This document shows, one piece after another, positions 8,088-17,021 of a stretch of 64,000 nt of DNA. Made by a program: the position numbers and the translations under genes. Below the pieces are notes generated by a model. That model was not told where the DNA came from. It saw only the letters and a list, made by a program, of their open reading frames with translations, and did not search any database. The stretch's first letter is position 1. Each line of letters begins with the position of its first letter. The DNA is taken from positions 1 to 64,000 of the forward strand of contig JBFOME010000014.1 of assembly GCA_040830705.1 (NCBI GenBank), in the 5' to 3' direction. The stretch comes from Ruegeria_C sp040830705. GTDB taxonomy: Bacteria > Pseudomonadota > Alphaproteobacteria > Rhodobacterales > Rhodobacteraceae.

Positions 8088-9352
8088 CACTCTTTGATCC
8101 GTTCGATTTTTGCGCCTACGCCTTCCAGCTTGCGCACCACATGCTCATATCCGCGGTCCAGATGATAGACCCGGCTGACCACCGTTTCGCCTTCAGCGGC
8201 CAGACCCGCCAGGATAAGCGAGACCGAGGCCCGCAAATCAGTCGCCATCACCGGCGCGCCTTTGAGCCGTTCAACTCCGGTGACTGTCGCGGTGCCGCCA
8301 TGCACGTCGATCTGAGCCCCCATCCGGGTCAACTCCGGCGCGTGCATAAACCTGTTCTCGAAGATCTTTTCTTCCAGCACAGAGGTACCCTCGGCCGTAC
8401 ACAAGAGCGCCATCATCTGCGCCTGTAGATCGGTGGGAAAACCGGGGAACGGCTCGGTTGTGACATCCACTGCCGAGACCCGCCCGTTGCGGCGTTTGAC
8501 CTTCAACCCCTTGTCGGTCTCGGTCACGTCGATAGCAGCTGCGTCCAGCTTTTCGACAAAGGCGCCAACAAGGTCCAGACGCCCGCCCAGCAATTCAACT
8601 TCGCCCCCGCAGATCGCAGGGGCCAGCATATAGGTCCCCAACTCGATCCGGTCGGTCACCACCTGATGTGTCGCACCATGCAACCGGTCGACGCCCTGAA
8701 CCTCGATGGTCGACGTGCCTTCGCCCGAGATTTGCGCACCCATCTTGCGCAGGCACTCGACCAGATCGACAATCTCCGGCTCGCGCGCCGCATTCTTGAG
8801 CACCGTGGTTCCCTTGGCCAGGCTTGCTGCCATCACCACGTTTTCTGTCGCCCCAACCGAGGCAAACCGCATCTCATGCACCGCACCTTTCAGCCCACCC
8901 GGCGCCTTGGCGTGCAGATAGCCATCCTTGAGCTCGATCTCCGCCCCGAGCGCCTCCAGCGCTTCGATATGCAGATCCATTGGCCGCGCTCCGATAGCGC
9001 AGCCCCCCGGCAGTGACACAACGGCCTGTCCCAGTCTGGCCAGCATCGGACCCAGAACAAGGTTCGACGCGCGCATCTTCCTCACGATGTCGTAGTCGGC
9101 AGTATGGCTCGTCAGATCATGGCTCGACATCGCCAGAACCTGCCCATCCTGCAGCGACGACACTTCGGCACCCAGCGATTGCAGCAACGCTGTCATGGTC
9201 TTGATGTCACTCAGCCGCGGCGCATTGGTCAGCGTCAGCGGCTCTTCGCTGAGTAACGTCGCCGGCATCAAAGTCAGACAGGCATTTTTTGCGCCGGCAA
9301 TGGGAATCTGCCCATTCAGCGGGCCATTGCCCGTCACAAGAATCGAATCCAT
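8087..9352 (-). CDS. murA: UDP-N-acetylglucosamine 1-carboxyvinyltransferase
   Basis: 421 aa. MurA transfers enolpyruvate from PEP to UDP-GlcNAc, the first committed step of peptidoglycan synthesis, in the cytoplasm. K22-N23 of the PEP site lie in IPIAGAKNACL. The catalytic cysteine is C118 in SLPGGCAIGARP, so fosfomycin sensitivity is expected. The C-terminus contains RVYHLDRGYEHVVRKLEGVGA. It begins 6 bases after a short basic ORF. Confidence 0.98.
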   Translation of the reverse strand: MDSILVTGNGPLNGQIPIAGAKNACLTLMPATLLSEEPLTLTNAPRLSDIKTMTALLQSLGAEVSSLQDGQVLAMSSHDLTSHTADYDIVRKMRASNLVLGPMLARLGQAVVSLPGGCAIGARPMDLHIEALEALGAEIELKDGYLHAKAPGGLKGAVHEMRFASVGATENVVMAASLAKGTTVLKNAAREPEIVDLVECLRKMGAQISGEGTSTIEVQGVDRLHGATHQVVTDRIELGTYMLAPAICGGEVELLGGRLDLVGAFVEKLDAAAIDVTETDKGLKVKRRNGRVSAVDVTTEPFPGFPTDLQAQMMALLCTAEGTSVLEEKIFENRFMHAPELTRMGAQIDVHGGTATVTGVERLKGAPVMATDLRASVSLILAGLAAEGETVVSRVYHLDRGYEHVVRKLEGVGAKIERIKE

Positions 9353-9358
9353 CTGCCC

Positions 9359-9514
9359 TTAGCCTTCTGCCTGCTCGTTTTTGTCCTGCCCATCCGCCCG
9401 CTTGCGCGCCTGTGCCTTACGCCGCGCCAGATTTGCCTTCAACGCTGATTTTAATCGATCTTCGCGCGTAGCGGCGGGTTTTGGACGTTTCTGGGATGGT
9501 TTTTGCTCTGCCAT
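9359..9514 (-). CDS. Small basic protein upstream of murA (51 aa)
   Basis: Starts at ATG 9514 with gaaaggga as ribosome binding site and ends with TAA at 9359-9361, just 6 bases before murA. The product begins MAEQKPSQKRPKPAATRED and is rich in Lys, Arg, Gln and Ala with no hydrophobic stretch: a soluble, probably helical, nucleic-acid-like charged protein. Small proteins of this kind precede murA in many Rhodobacteraceae. No function is known to me. Confidence 0.7.
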   Translation of the reverse strand: MAEQKPSQKRPKPAATREDRLKSALKANLARRKAQARKRADGQDKNEQAEG

Positions 9515-9598
9515 TCCCTTTCTCTACAGCAGCCACAAAAAACCGTCCAGATAGCCCTTGCGCGATGTCGACATTCGGTCTAGAGAGCCGCCCACGAT

Positions 9599-9673
<75 letters not shown>

Positions 9674-9807
9674 TAGAACGCAAGTTTATGTCGTGTTTTC
9701 AAAAACTTATGCTTTCCATGCCTTGACCCCCCCTTACACACTGCACTCCAGAGCATTGCAAGGCGTTGAATTTCAAGAGCACCAAGGGGCAACATCCTCC
9801 ACCGATC

Positions 9808-10875
9808 CTAAAGGGCAATCGGTGAAATACCGCCAGCGAACGCTGCCAGAATCGGCGCGGTTACTGCAAAGCCTGCACGCAAGTAGTCTACCGCACCCTC
9901 CTGCAATCCTCTCGACTTCCTCCACTCAATAGCGTTCAGGCGCTCACCGGAAAGCGCACCTTGGCTCACCTTATCGGCAAGCGTTCGAGTACGGCCATCC
10001 AATATCAAGGCCACCGGCAAGTAAAAGCTAAGCATCAAAAGGCTAAAATACGTACCGCTAAAGAGCGCCGATGCAAGGACGAGGGTGCTGTAGGAAGCTT
10101 GTTCTGTCTCCTTAACCAAAGGGAGCGGCCAGTACATCCAACTCGTCGCAAACAACATGCCGAATGTGAGCACGACGCTTGAGATGTATAGTTGCTGCCG
10201 CATCTGCTTGAGGTTTCGCGCCAACAGTGCGGCCTGATCCTCGATATCGTCGCTCTGGCGCGTTTCCAGGCAAAGAACCATTCCTACGACAAGCGCACCG
10301 ACAGAGAGACCCGCAAGAACATTAACGATGTCCAGGATTCGATTGAACAAGGAAATAGCGGGTATTTCGCCACATCGACCCAACAGCCAGAGGTCGTCTG
10401 GTCCGATACATCCTGGTAGACCTCCGCGCGAAAGCGCAGCTTCAAAGAAGGCGGCCCCGAGCCTGTGATAGACCCGCGATCCATCGGGGCTAATGCTTTG
10501 CTGAACCGTCGGGACCACGGCCAGCAACAGTATGATGATGAGTGTTGATATGGCCGCCACCCTCGTTTTCTGTGTGGTCGGTCGGGCAAGGTTTCGTACC
10601 AACATGGCAACCGCAAAGATCGCGAGAGAAGCAAAGAACCAAGTAGCCGCAAGAAACCTGTGCCGCCCAACCGCTTCCAGCCAAGGGCGCTCGGTTTGGA
10701 GAATGTCTGTAGGGACATCTATGCCTGTGGCGAATAGATGGTTGGTAATGAGAGCATTAATCAAGAAGATGAACACCGGAGCAAACGCTATGGCGAAATA
10801 GCGCGTTTTCACCTCTCGATAGACCACAGGCGGATTTCGTTCCTTAGCCGTATTCATGAGGAACAAGTACCACAT
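9808..10875 (-). CDS. Hypothetical multi-pass membrane protein
   Basis: 355 aa from ATG 10875 (ATG 10857, MNTAKERN, is an alternative; neither has a clear ribosome binding site). Hydrophobic segments are seen near residues 27-48, 75-95, 108-125, 187-208, 237-255, 266-290 and 336-352, so six or seven membrane spans. The stretch LLARNLKQMRQQLYISSVV suggests an amphipathic or short coiled-coil element. I do not recognise a family. Codon use and local base composition are less G+C-rich than in the murA block, consistent with acquired DNA beside tRNA-Thr. Confidence 0.6.
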   Translation of the reverse strand: MWYLFLMNTAKERNPPVVYREVKTRYFAIAFAPVFIFLINALITNHLFATGIDVPTDILQTERPWLEAVGRHRFLAATWFFASLAIFAVAMLVRNLARPTTQKTRVAAISTLIIILLLAVVPTVQQSISPDGSRVYHRLGAAFFEAALSRGGLPGCIGPDDLWLLGRCGEIPAISLFNRILDIVNVLAGLSVGALVVGMVLCLETRQSDDIEDQAALLARNLKQMRQQLYISSVVLTFGMLFATSWMYWPLPLVKETEQASYSTLVLASALFSGTYFSLLMLSFYLPVALILDGRTRTLADKVSQGALSGERLNAIEWRKSRGLQEGAVDYLRAGFAVTAPILAAFAGGISPIAL

Positions 10876-11258
10876 TTTTGGCGCCTAATCTTTGGTTGAG
10901 TTGATTTCGCCCGCGCCAACAACAAGGGAGGATCATCATTGAAAGACCGGATATCGAACCACGTGAACCGCGTTCTCTCCGGTTCCTCACCTTCTCGGTG
11001 CCATGCCATGCACCTTCAATCAGAGCCGATACGTCCTGGTTGCGCGGCCACGCCCCTGCTTCTGGGCGACTGCCGCCCAGCGCCTGCATCTCGTCCTCTG
11101 GTGGATGACGACATTGCGGGATGTCGTCAGATCGGTGGTCGGAAAATTTAGTTCCGTCGGTCACATTAACTAAAAGTTAATTTGCGCCCCATTGGAACCC
11201 AATGAAACACCCCAATCTGGTCATGCACGGGACGGACTGCGTACTGGGAGTTGGCATC
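10876..11258. other. Non-coding accessory stretch with an inverted repeat
   Basis: No convincing gene. An open frame on the minus strand here (10844-11164) has no ribosome binding site or recognisable domain. ATTAACT-aaa-AGTTAAT (11165-11181) is a perfect 7-bp inverted repeat about 80 bases before the secreted-protein gene. A 15-base string, gccacgcccctgctt (11047-11061), recurs at 11878-11892 on the other side of that gene. Confidence 0.4.
11165..11181. promoter_or_regulatory. Perfect 7-bp inverted repeat, possible operator
   Basis: ATTAACT-aaa-AGTTAAT lies 78 bases upstream of the start codon of the secreted barrel protein. It could be an operator or a short hairpin; there is no direct evidence for either. 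Confidence 0.3.
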
Positions 11259-11771
11259 ATGAAAGACATTCGCCGTTACCTCTGCGCTTTTGGGCTGCTT
11301 TTGCCGTTTGGTACGGCTGCCCAAGCTGACGAGGCGTTCGTTGGTTGTGGGCAAACCGAGCTGAGATTCAGTAATACCTTGATTGAATTTGTAGGGGCCA
11401 ACCCCGCCAACGCGAGCGTTGGCGACCGTCGAATCTCGCACTGGTACCTTGAAGACCTGGGTGGTCTTTATGTTGGCGCGTTTGATGTCATTTCGACCGT
11501 GTTGGGCGGTGACCAGGATATGGGGCACTACTTGCGAGTTGATGGTTCGCTCGCATTTCCAAACGGGGACATCTTTGTTGCAACCACCACGTCAATTGCA
11601 GACGCGGCAGATACCTATCGTTCGGGTGAGGACCAGCAAGTTTACGATTGGGCGGTGACCGGTGGGACTGGTGATTTCGCAAATGCGAGCGGGATGGTTT
11701 CCGTGACTGTCCCCGAGAAGCAGCAAGCCCATCTGGACAATCGGCCAATCACGCTGGATGTGCATTGCTAG
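11259..11771 (+). CDS. Secreted protein resembling the dirigent / allene oxide cyclase barrel fold
   Basis: I start at ATG 11259 (MKDIRRYLCAFGLLLPFG, 170 aa) because GGGAG precedes it and a Sec signal peptide follows, with probable cleavage after AAQA. The mature part has GHYLRVDGSLAFPNGDIFV and DWAVTGGTGDFANASGM. The second is close to the GGTGxFxxAxG motif of plant dirigent proteins and AOC-barrel homologues. Two cysteines (C29 in VGCGQ and the C-terminal DVHC) could form a disulphide. Function is unknown: perhaps binding or cyclising a small molecule outside the cytoplasm. Confidence 0.6.
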   Translation: MKDIRRYLCAFGLLLPFGTAAQADEAFVGCGQTELRFSNTLIEFVGANPANASVGDRRISHWYLEDLGGLYVGAFDVISTVLGGDQDMGHYLRVDGSLAFPNGDIFVATTTSIADAADTYRSGEDQQVYDWAVTGGTGDFANASGMVSVTVPEKQQAHLDNRPITLDVHC

Positions 11772-12062
11772 ACCCAGCAAGCGCTAATGCGTAACCCCGC
11801 GACAGGGTTTGGGCCGCTCTGCAGAAGTGGGGAATTGACGTCACACTCTGAGGTCAAGTCCGTCGATCTGTTGCGTCGCCACGCCCCTGCTTTGCTATCT
11901 CAGCGGGAGTCGGCGACAAAAAAATCGTTCGCAGACGCGTCCTTGAGAAGGAAAACCGCTGCGGGCTGCTTCGACAGCCCGCAATAAAATGCTCCTCAGA
12001 AAGACGCTTACGCCCCCCTGCCCGCCTCAACCCAAGCACGTCTGACAGGCCCACCGCACCTA
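11772..12062. other. Intergenic region without a gene
   Basis: I see no gene here. A short minus-strand frame covering 11854-12078 lacks a ribosome binding site and recognisable domain. The stretch carries the second copy of the 15-base string described for 11047-11061 and an A-run (aaaaaaa near 11919). It may be residue of earlier insertions. Confidence 0.3.
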
Positions 12063-14027
12063 TCAAGAGATGCGCCAATTCCGGATCGCAAAGGGACGAT
12101 TGTTCCAGGTAACATTCAGTTCGGCGTCGGCCGTTATGGAACCCGACGAAGAGCGCGCAGCCAAAGCAATCGAGACCTCTGCGGTCCCGTCAGGCCTCTC
12201 GAACAACATCGTGTGATTTACGGTCGTCTCTTGAGAAACCGGGTCTGAAACACCCAAGCGATGCACCATCTTGGTTTCATAACTGAAAGCCGTTTCTGGC
12301 CGGGAAAAACTAGTCTTCACAAGCGGCTGATGCCAGCCCATTTCGATCAGATTTCCCTGGTCCTTTGCCCAGCGCTCCAACTCACCAAGCGCGTGGGTCG
12401 CATGTGATTTTTCTGCCGGCAAGTCCGCTCTTGGGGGAAACTGCTTCCCCAGACCGGAAAGTTCTCGGGTCACAACTGGCAACCGCAGCATGCCTGCGTC
12501 TATCGATATTTCTTGCGTCCTCGATGCCGCGTGTAGGAGGGGCCAGTAAGACGAAGACAGGGCCAATCGGATACTGTGCCCCTTCCGGACAAGATAAGCC
12601 GTTGAGTGAAGAGGGATGTTCACCGTGAATCTGCTCGTTTCGGCAGCCGAAGAAGAATGATCCAGATTACCGTCCAGCGATAGGTTACGAATGCCATAGC
12701 TGATCCGTGCAGCTATGCCTTCCCCGTTGACATCGGCGAGCCTAGCAACGATTTGACCGGGTTGGTCACGCATATCGCCGCTCAGTTCCAAAGTGGTGGC
12801 GCCATAAATGACAAGGTCTTCGGTCAACGGCATTGTTTCAAAAACCAATGAACGGGCATCGTCCGTATTTTGATCAAGGGGCAGACCGCCCAATCGACCA
12901 AAATACCCGGTGTCACCTGCGCTTTGTCCGACCGTGGGGTCAGATGGAATTTCCCAGGCAGCGTTGGCCTTGTTTGCCTTCAGTGTGGACAGGTTCAATT
13001 CCTGTACCACGGTTTCCTTGACAGTCGGACCGCTTTGGACCCACTTCCCCGATCTTTCTGCCAAAGTGTCGCCCGGTGCATCGAACTCGCGCATCCAGGT
13101 CCGAAGGCGCGGCCAACTCGGCGTTTCAGCGGCGTCCGACTGCAACCAGTAGTCCCACCAATCAAGTGCCAAATGCTGAAATCCTATCGCGGGTCCCGGT
13201 GTGCCGTGATCCGGATAGTTATGACCCCATGGGCCCACTACCCCCCAAACCAGATCTGGCCGCCTGTCGACCAGAGCCATTACGGAATTCGAGTAGCGAT
13301 CGCTCCACCCACCGATGACCAGGATCGGAACGGAAAGGGCATCTGCGTAGTGGATGACGGAACCGTTCCGCCAATACGTTCCCCTGCCATCCTCGCGCAA
13401 CCAGTTCTTAAGCGGAAACGCTAGGTTATCAATTCTCTCTCGCCATAGCGCTTTCCAATCTGACCCGACATTCGGAGAAGGCGGTGATGCAAGAATAGAG
13501 GGCAACGTCGCGCCCCATTCAAATGTATCCGACAAGACACAACCGCCCATGTAGTGAATGTCATCCTCAAACCGGTCATGCGTTGCGCAGACGGCAATCG
13601 TCGCCTTGAGCGGATCCGGCGCATCGATACTGGCCTGAAGCGAAGCCGTGCCGCCCCAAGATGTGCCGAACATCCCCACACGACCATTGCACCACTGTTG
13701 TTTGGCGAGCCATTCGATGACCTGCCGCGCGTCGTCCAGTTCGGCCGGGGCATACATATCCGGCATATGCCCCTCGCTGTCACCGGATCCGCGCATATCG
13801 ACCCGGATGCAGGCATAGCCGTGGGCGGCGAAAAAGGGATGGTTCCGTTCATCCCGCGCGCGAACCATGTCGGTTTTCCGATAGGGTATGTATTCTAGAA
13901 TGGCCGGACATGGTTCTTGAGTTACCGGACGCCATAGCCGAGCGGCCAGCCGCACGCCATCGGACATTTCGATCCACAGATGGTCGGTTTCTGACACCTC
14001 GAAAGGATTGTCGGTTTGGTCCGTCAT
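12063..14027 (-). CDS. CocE/NonD family hydrolase (peptidase S15-type) 1
   Basis: I choose ATG 14027 (MTDQTDNPFE, 654 aa), which fits the family N-terminus; an ATG 81 bases upstream would add an unlikely basic leader. The alpha/beta-hydrolase nucleophile is S123 in GMFGTSWGG, within the sequence IRVDMRGSGDSEG...VGMFGTSWGG typical of X-Pro dipeptidyl peptidase S15 and cocaine esterase. The C-terminal jelly-roll (about 400-650) is present. The family cleaves esters or amides, and the substrate is unknown. It is divergent from the XRE-cupin gene and related to the second CocE at 23204. Confidence 0.85.
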   Translation of the reverse strand: MTDQTDNPFEVSETDHLWIEMSDGVRLAARLWRPVTQEPCPAILEYIPYRKTDMVRARDERNHPFFAAHGYACIRVDMRGSGDSEGHMPDMYAPAELDDARQVIEWLAKQQWCNGRVGMFGTSWGGTASLQASIDAPDPLKATIAVCATHDRFEDDIHYMGGCVLSDTFEWGATLPSILASPPSPNVGSDWKALWRERIDNLAFPLKNWLREDGRGTYWRNGSVIHYADALSVPILVIGGWSDRYSNSVMALVDRRPDLVWGVVGPWGHNYPDHGTPGPAIGFQHLALDWWDYWLQSDAAETPSWPRLRTWMREFDAPGDTLAERSGKWVQSGPTVKETVVQELNLSTLKANKANAAWEIPSDPTVGQSAGDTGYFGRLGGLPLDQNTDDARSLVFETMPLTEDLVIYGATTLELSGDMRDQPGQIVARLADVNGEGIAARISYGIRNLSLDGNLDHSSSAAETSRFTVNIPLHSTAYLVRKGHSIRLALSSSYWPLLHAASRTQEISIDAGMLRLPVVTRELSGLGKQFPPRADLPAEKSHATHALGELERWAKDQGNLIEMGWHQPLVKTSFSRPETAFSYETKMVHRLGVSDPVSQETTVNHTMLFERPDGTAEVSIALAARSSSGSITADAELNVTWNNRPFAIRNWRIS

Positions 14028-14115
14028 ATTGATCCGCCGCGTACGTTCCTTGTTTCCTTGACTTCTGCAAATCCGGCGCGAACTTGCAACAAGCCTGATA
14101 AATTCCAATTCAAAA

Positions 14116-14136
14116 AGAATTTGACTCCAAAATTCT
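14116..14136. promoter_or_regulatory. Inverted repeat AGAATTT-N7-AAATTCT, candidate XRE operator
   Basis: The repeat lies in the divergent gap between the CocE gene and the first XRE-cupin gene. A second inverted pair, GTTTTC-N10-GAAAAC (14142-14163), is nearby. The half-site AAAATTCT also occurs, paired with AGAATTTT, before the second XRE-cupin gene. This suggests both paralogues bind related operators. Confidence 0.4.
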
Positions 14137-14192
14137 AGTCTGTTTTCAATTTCTGTAGAAAACGACCGCTCACCCCAACCTCAGAGAGCCGT

Positions 14193-14855
14193 ATGTCATC
14201 TGCCAATGTCGTCGTATTACCTTCCGCAATTTCCTCGCTGGGCAGCGAGGTCCGGCAATTGCGTAGGGCCCGTCAACTTACGCTTAAACAACTCAGCAAG
14301 GACGCGGGCATTTCGCTGAGCCATGTTTCTGCAATTGAACGCGGCGTCTCCAAGCCTTCGGTCGATGTGTTGCAAGCCATTGCCAGCGCTCTGAGCGTCA
14401 CGCCGGATTGGTTTTTTGCCCGCCGCGCCGGAGCGGGACCAATGGAGCAGGCATTTGTTGTGCGAGCCCAGAACCGCCGCGCGCTCAACACTCTGTACGG
14501 TCAGGACGCAGCAGAGCTGGGATATACCGACCAGCTGTTGTCCAGTTCGATCGGTGGCCAGTTCTATATGGGCATGGCAGTTTATGCACCCTACGCGGAA
14601 CGACCCGAAGACCCTTTGCAAAAGCACGAAGGCGAAGAGCACGGGCTGGTTCTGGAGGGAGAGTTGGAAATGCAGATCGGTGACGAGTTCATCACACTGC
14701 GTGCCGGCGACAGTTATAGCTTTGATGCCCGTATACCGCACCACGCACGAAACCGGACTGAGCAGGTGTGCCGGCTGATCTGGGCGGTATCCCCTGTGGT
14801 CATTCCGAAGGACGTTGCCGCGCCTCAGGCTTCTGACAGGGAAACCTCTTCATGA
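14193..14855 (+). CDS. XRE-family regulator with C-terminal cupin domain 1
   Basis: 220 aa. An XRE/Cro helix-turn-helix spans about residues 15-70 (RQLRRARQLTLKQLSKDAGI, ISLSHVSAIERGVSKPS). A cupin (about 140-205) follows, with HEGEEHGLVLEGELEMQIG and LRAGDSYSFDARIPHHARN. Cupin ligand binding probably modulates DNA binding. Its stop overlaps the flavoprotein start by 4 bases, so the regulator is co-expressed with its likely target. It is divergent from the CocE hydrolase. The middle motif DQLLSSSIGG is shared exactly with the second regulator at 17022. Confidence 0.9.
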   Translation: MSSANVVVLPSAISSLGSEVRQLRRARQLTLKQLSKDAGISLSHVSAIERGVSKPSVDVLQAIASALSVTPDWFFARRAGAGPMEQAFVVRAQNRRALNTLYGQDAAELGYTDQLLSSSIGGQFYMGMAVYAPYAERPEDPLQKHEGEEHGLVLEGELEMQIGDEFITLRAGDSYSFDARIPHHARNRTEQVCRLIWAVSPVVIPKDVAAPQASDRETSS

Positions 14856-16891
14856 GCCGCGACGCTCTGCTACAACCTTATCAACTCAAGCATCTGACCC
14901 TCAAAAACAGGATCATGACCACCAGTCATGAACCCGCCTACCCCGAAAACGGGATGCCCAAAGAACGCTATCGCGCCTATCATGAAATGCGTGCCAAAGC
15001 TGGCGTTGCGATGACCATGACCGCAGGATCGGCCATCGTCAGCCGCGACAGCCCGCCGGTATTCAACAATATTCTTGCCTATAAGGACGAAGTCGTACGC
15101 TGGATGGGCGAGCTGACTGATGCCTGTCATGCTCATGGCTGTGCCGTGATGATCCAGCTGACCCATCTGGGGCGACGTACCGGTTGGAACAAGGGCGATT
15201 GGTTACCCTCTTTGTCACCATCGCACTACCGCGAACCAGCGCACCGGGCCTTTCCCAAAAAGATCGAGGACTTCGATATCGAGCGGATCGTGACCGATTA
15301 CGCGGATGCCGCCGAACGGATGCTGGCGGCGGGTCTGGATGGGATCGAATTGCAGGCCTACGGTCACCTGATTGATCAATTCTGGTCCTCGCTGACCAAC
15401 ACCATGGATGCGCCCTTCGGGGGCAGCCTCGACAATCGGTTGCGCTTTGGTTTCATGGTTTTGGACGCGATCCGCGAACGGGTGGGGCCTGAGTTCATCG
15501 TCGGGGTACGCTACACTGCGGACGAAGCCGAAAAGGGCGGGATCACCGAAGAAGAAGGGCTGGAGATTGCCCGCAGGCTGCGCGACGGCGGTCAGGTAGA
15601 TTTCCTGAATGTCATTCGCGGGCGCATTCATACCGATCCAGCGATGACGGATGTGATCCCTGTGCAAGGTATGAAAAGTGCGCCGCATCTGGATTTCGCC
15701 GGGCGCGTGCGTAACGAAATCGGTATGCCAACCTTCCACGCTTCTCGCATTCCCGATGTGGCAACGGCCCGGCACGCCGTCGCGTCCGGCCTGTTGGATA
15801 TGGTCGGAATGACTCGCGCCCATATGGCTGACCCGATGATCGTGTCCAAGATTCAAGCCGGGCAGGAAGACGACATCCGACCCTGCGTCGGCGCGACCTA
15901 CTGTTTGGACCGAATTTATCAGGCGGGCGAAGCGCTGTGCATCCACAACCCGGCCACCGGGCGTGAACTATCGATGCCTCATGTCATACCTGCGACGGAA
16001 ACGCGCCGTCGCGCCGTCATTGTTGGCGCAGGCCCGGGCGGGCTGGAAGCCGCACGGGTTGCTGCCGAACGCGGTCATGATGTCACCGTTCTGGAGGCCG
16101 CGCCCGAACCCGGTGGTCAGGTGCGCCTGACAGCGCAATCAAAGCGTCGGGCCGAGATGATCGGGATTATCGACTGGCGGATGGCCCAATGCGCCGCGCG
16201 TGACGTAAGATTCCGCTTCAACACATTCGCGGGTGCCGAAGACGTAGTCGCCCTGTCACCGGATATGGTTGTGATCGCTACGGGAGGGTTGCCTGAAACC
16301 ACAATCCTCGATTCTGGCAATGAACTGGCGATTTCCGTCTGGGACATCCTGTCCGGCGACGTGCAGCCGGGCGAAAACGTGCTGATCTATGACGATGCAG
16401 GCGACCACCCAGCGTTGATGGCAGCAGAGATCATCGCAGCAACCGGAGCGCAGGTTGAGATCATGACACGTGATCGCAGTTTTGCGCCGGAAGTGATGGC
16501 AATGAATCTGGTGCCCTACATGCGATCGTTGCAGAAGACTGGGGCCAAGTTCACCGTCACCCGAAAGCTCAATGCGATTGAGAAATCGGGCAATCAGTTG
16601 CAGGCCCATATCGGGACCGACTATTCGAACCTGATAGAAAAGAAGACCTACGATCAAGTGGTTGTAAATCAGGGCACCTTGCCGCTGGATGATCTCTATT
16701 TTGATCTCAAACCTCTGTCACGCAATCGCGGTGCCATTGATCAGGACGCTCTCGTTTCGCCCTCGGGCGATCTGTTTCCACAATCCAACCCAGACGCAGG
16801 TTTTGATCTGTACCGCATCGGTGACGCTGTATCCGCACGCAACATTCACGCCGCAATTTATGACGCATTACGCATCGGCATTCGCTGGTAG
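14852..16891 (+). CDS. NADH:flavin oxidoreductase, TMADH/dienoyl-CoA reductase type (N-demethylase-like)
   Basis: 679 aa. An N-terminal OYE-type TIM barrel (1-370, FMN) is followed by an FAD/NAD-binding half with GAGPGG at 392-397. The architecture matches trimethylamine dehydrogenase, 2,4-dienoyl-CoA reductase and the DgcA/N-methylproline demethylase group. The region around CVGATYC resembles the latter. The iron-sulfur loop has C345, C351 and C363, but the position of the second ligand holds A348 instead of cysteine. It is translationally coupled to the XRE-cupin regulator. Oxidative demethylation of a methylated amine is an inference. Confidence 0.85.
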   Translation: MSRDALLQPYQLKHLTLKNRIMTTSHEPAYPENGMPKERYRAYHEMRAKAGVAMTMTAGSAIVSRDSPPVFNNILAYKDEVVRWMGELTDACHAHGCAVMIQLTHLGRRTGWNKGDWLPSLSPSHYREPAHRAFPKKIEDFDIERIVTDYADAAERMLAAGLDGIELQAYGHLIDQFWSSLTNTMDAPFGGSLDNRLRFGFMVLDAIRERVGPEFIVGVRYTADEAEKGGITEEEGLEIARRLRDGGQVDFLNVIRGRIHTDPAMTDVIPVQGMKSAPHLDFAGRVRNEIGMPTFHASRIPDVATARHAVASGLLDMVGMTRAHMADPMIVSKIQAGQEDDIRPCVGATYCLDRIYQAGEALCIHNPATGRELSMPHVIPATETRRRAVIVGAGPGGLEAARVAAERGHDVTVLEAAPEPGGQVRLTAQSKRRAEMIGIIDWRMAQCAARDVRFRFNTFAGAEDVVALSPDMVVIATGGLPETTILDSGNELAISVWDILSGDVQPGENVLIYDDAGDHPALMAAEIIAATGAQVEIMTRDRSFAPEVMAMNLVPYMRSLQKTGAKFTVTRKLNAIEKSGNQLQAHIGTDYSNLIEKKTYDQVVVNQGTLPLDDLYFDLKPLSRNRGAIDQDALVSPSGDLFPQSNPDAGFDLYRIGDAVSARNIHAAIYDALRIGIRW

Positions 16892-16953
16892 CAGCCGAAA
16901 AAAATCACACCTTCGTCAGAAAGGGGAAACGGTCAAAAAGAGAAAAATAAACA

Positions 16954-16991
16954 AAAATTCTTGCGGCGAAGAAAAAGTGTCGTAGAATTTT
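16954..16991. promoter_or_regulatory. Inverted repeat AAAATTCT-N22-AGAATTTT before the second XRE-cupin gene
   Basis: Both 8-base arms match perfectly and are related to the repeat before the first XRE-cupin gene. The right arm runs into a second small palindrome, tttcgaaa (16989-16996). It is about 30 bases before the GTG start, a position suited to autoregulation. Confidence 0.4.
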
Positions 16992-17021
16992 CGAAACACC
17001 AAGCGAGCGAAGAGAGGATTC

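Noticed and set aside
10844..11164. 106-codon minus-strand frame before the membrane protein gene
   Set aside because: No ribosome binding site, no domain, and it overlaps the start of the membrane protein gene.
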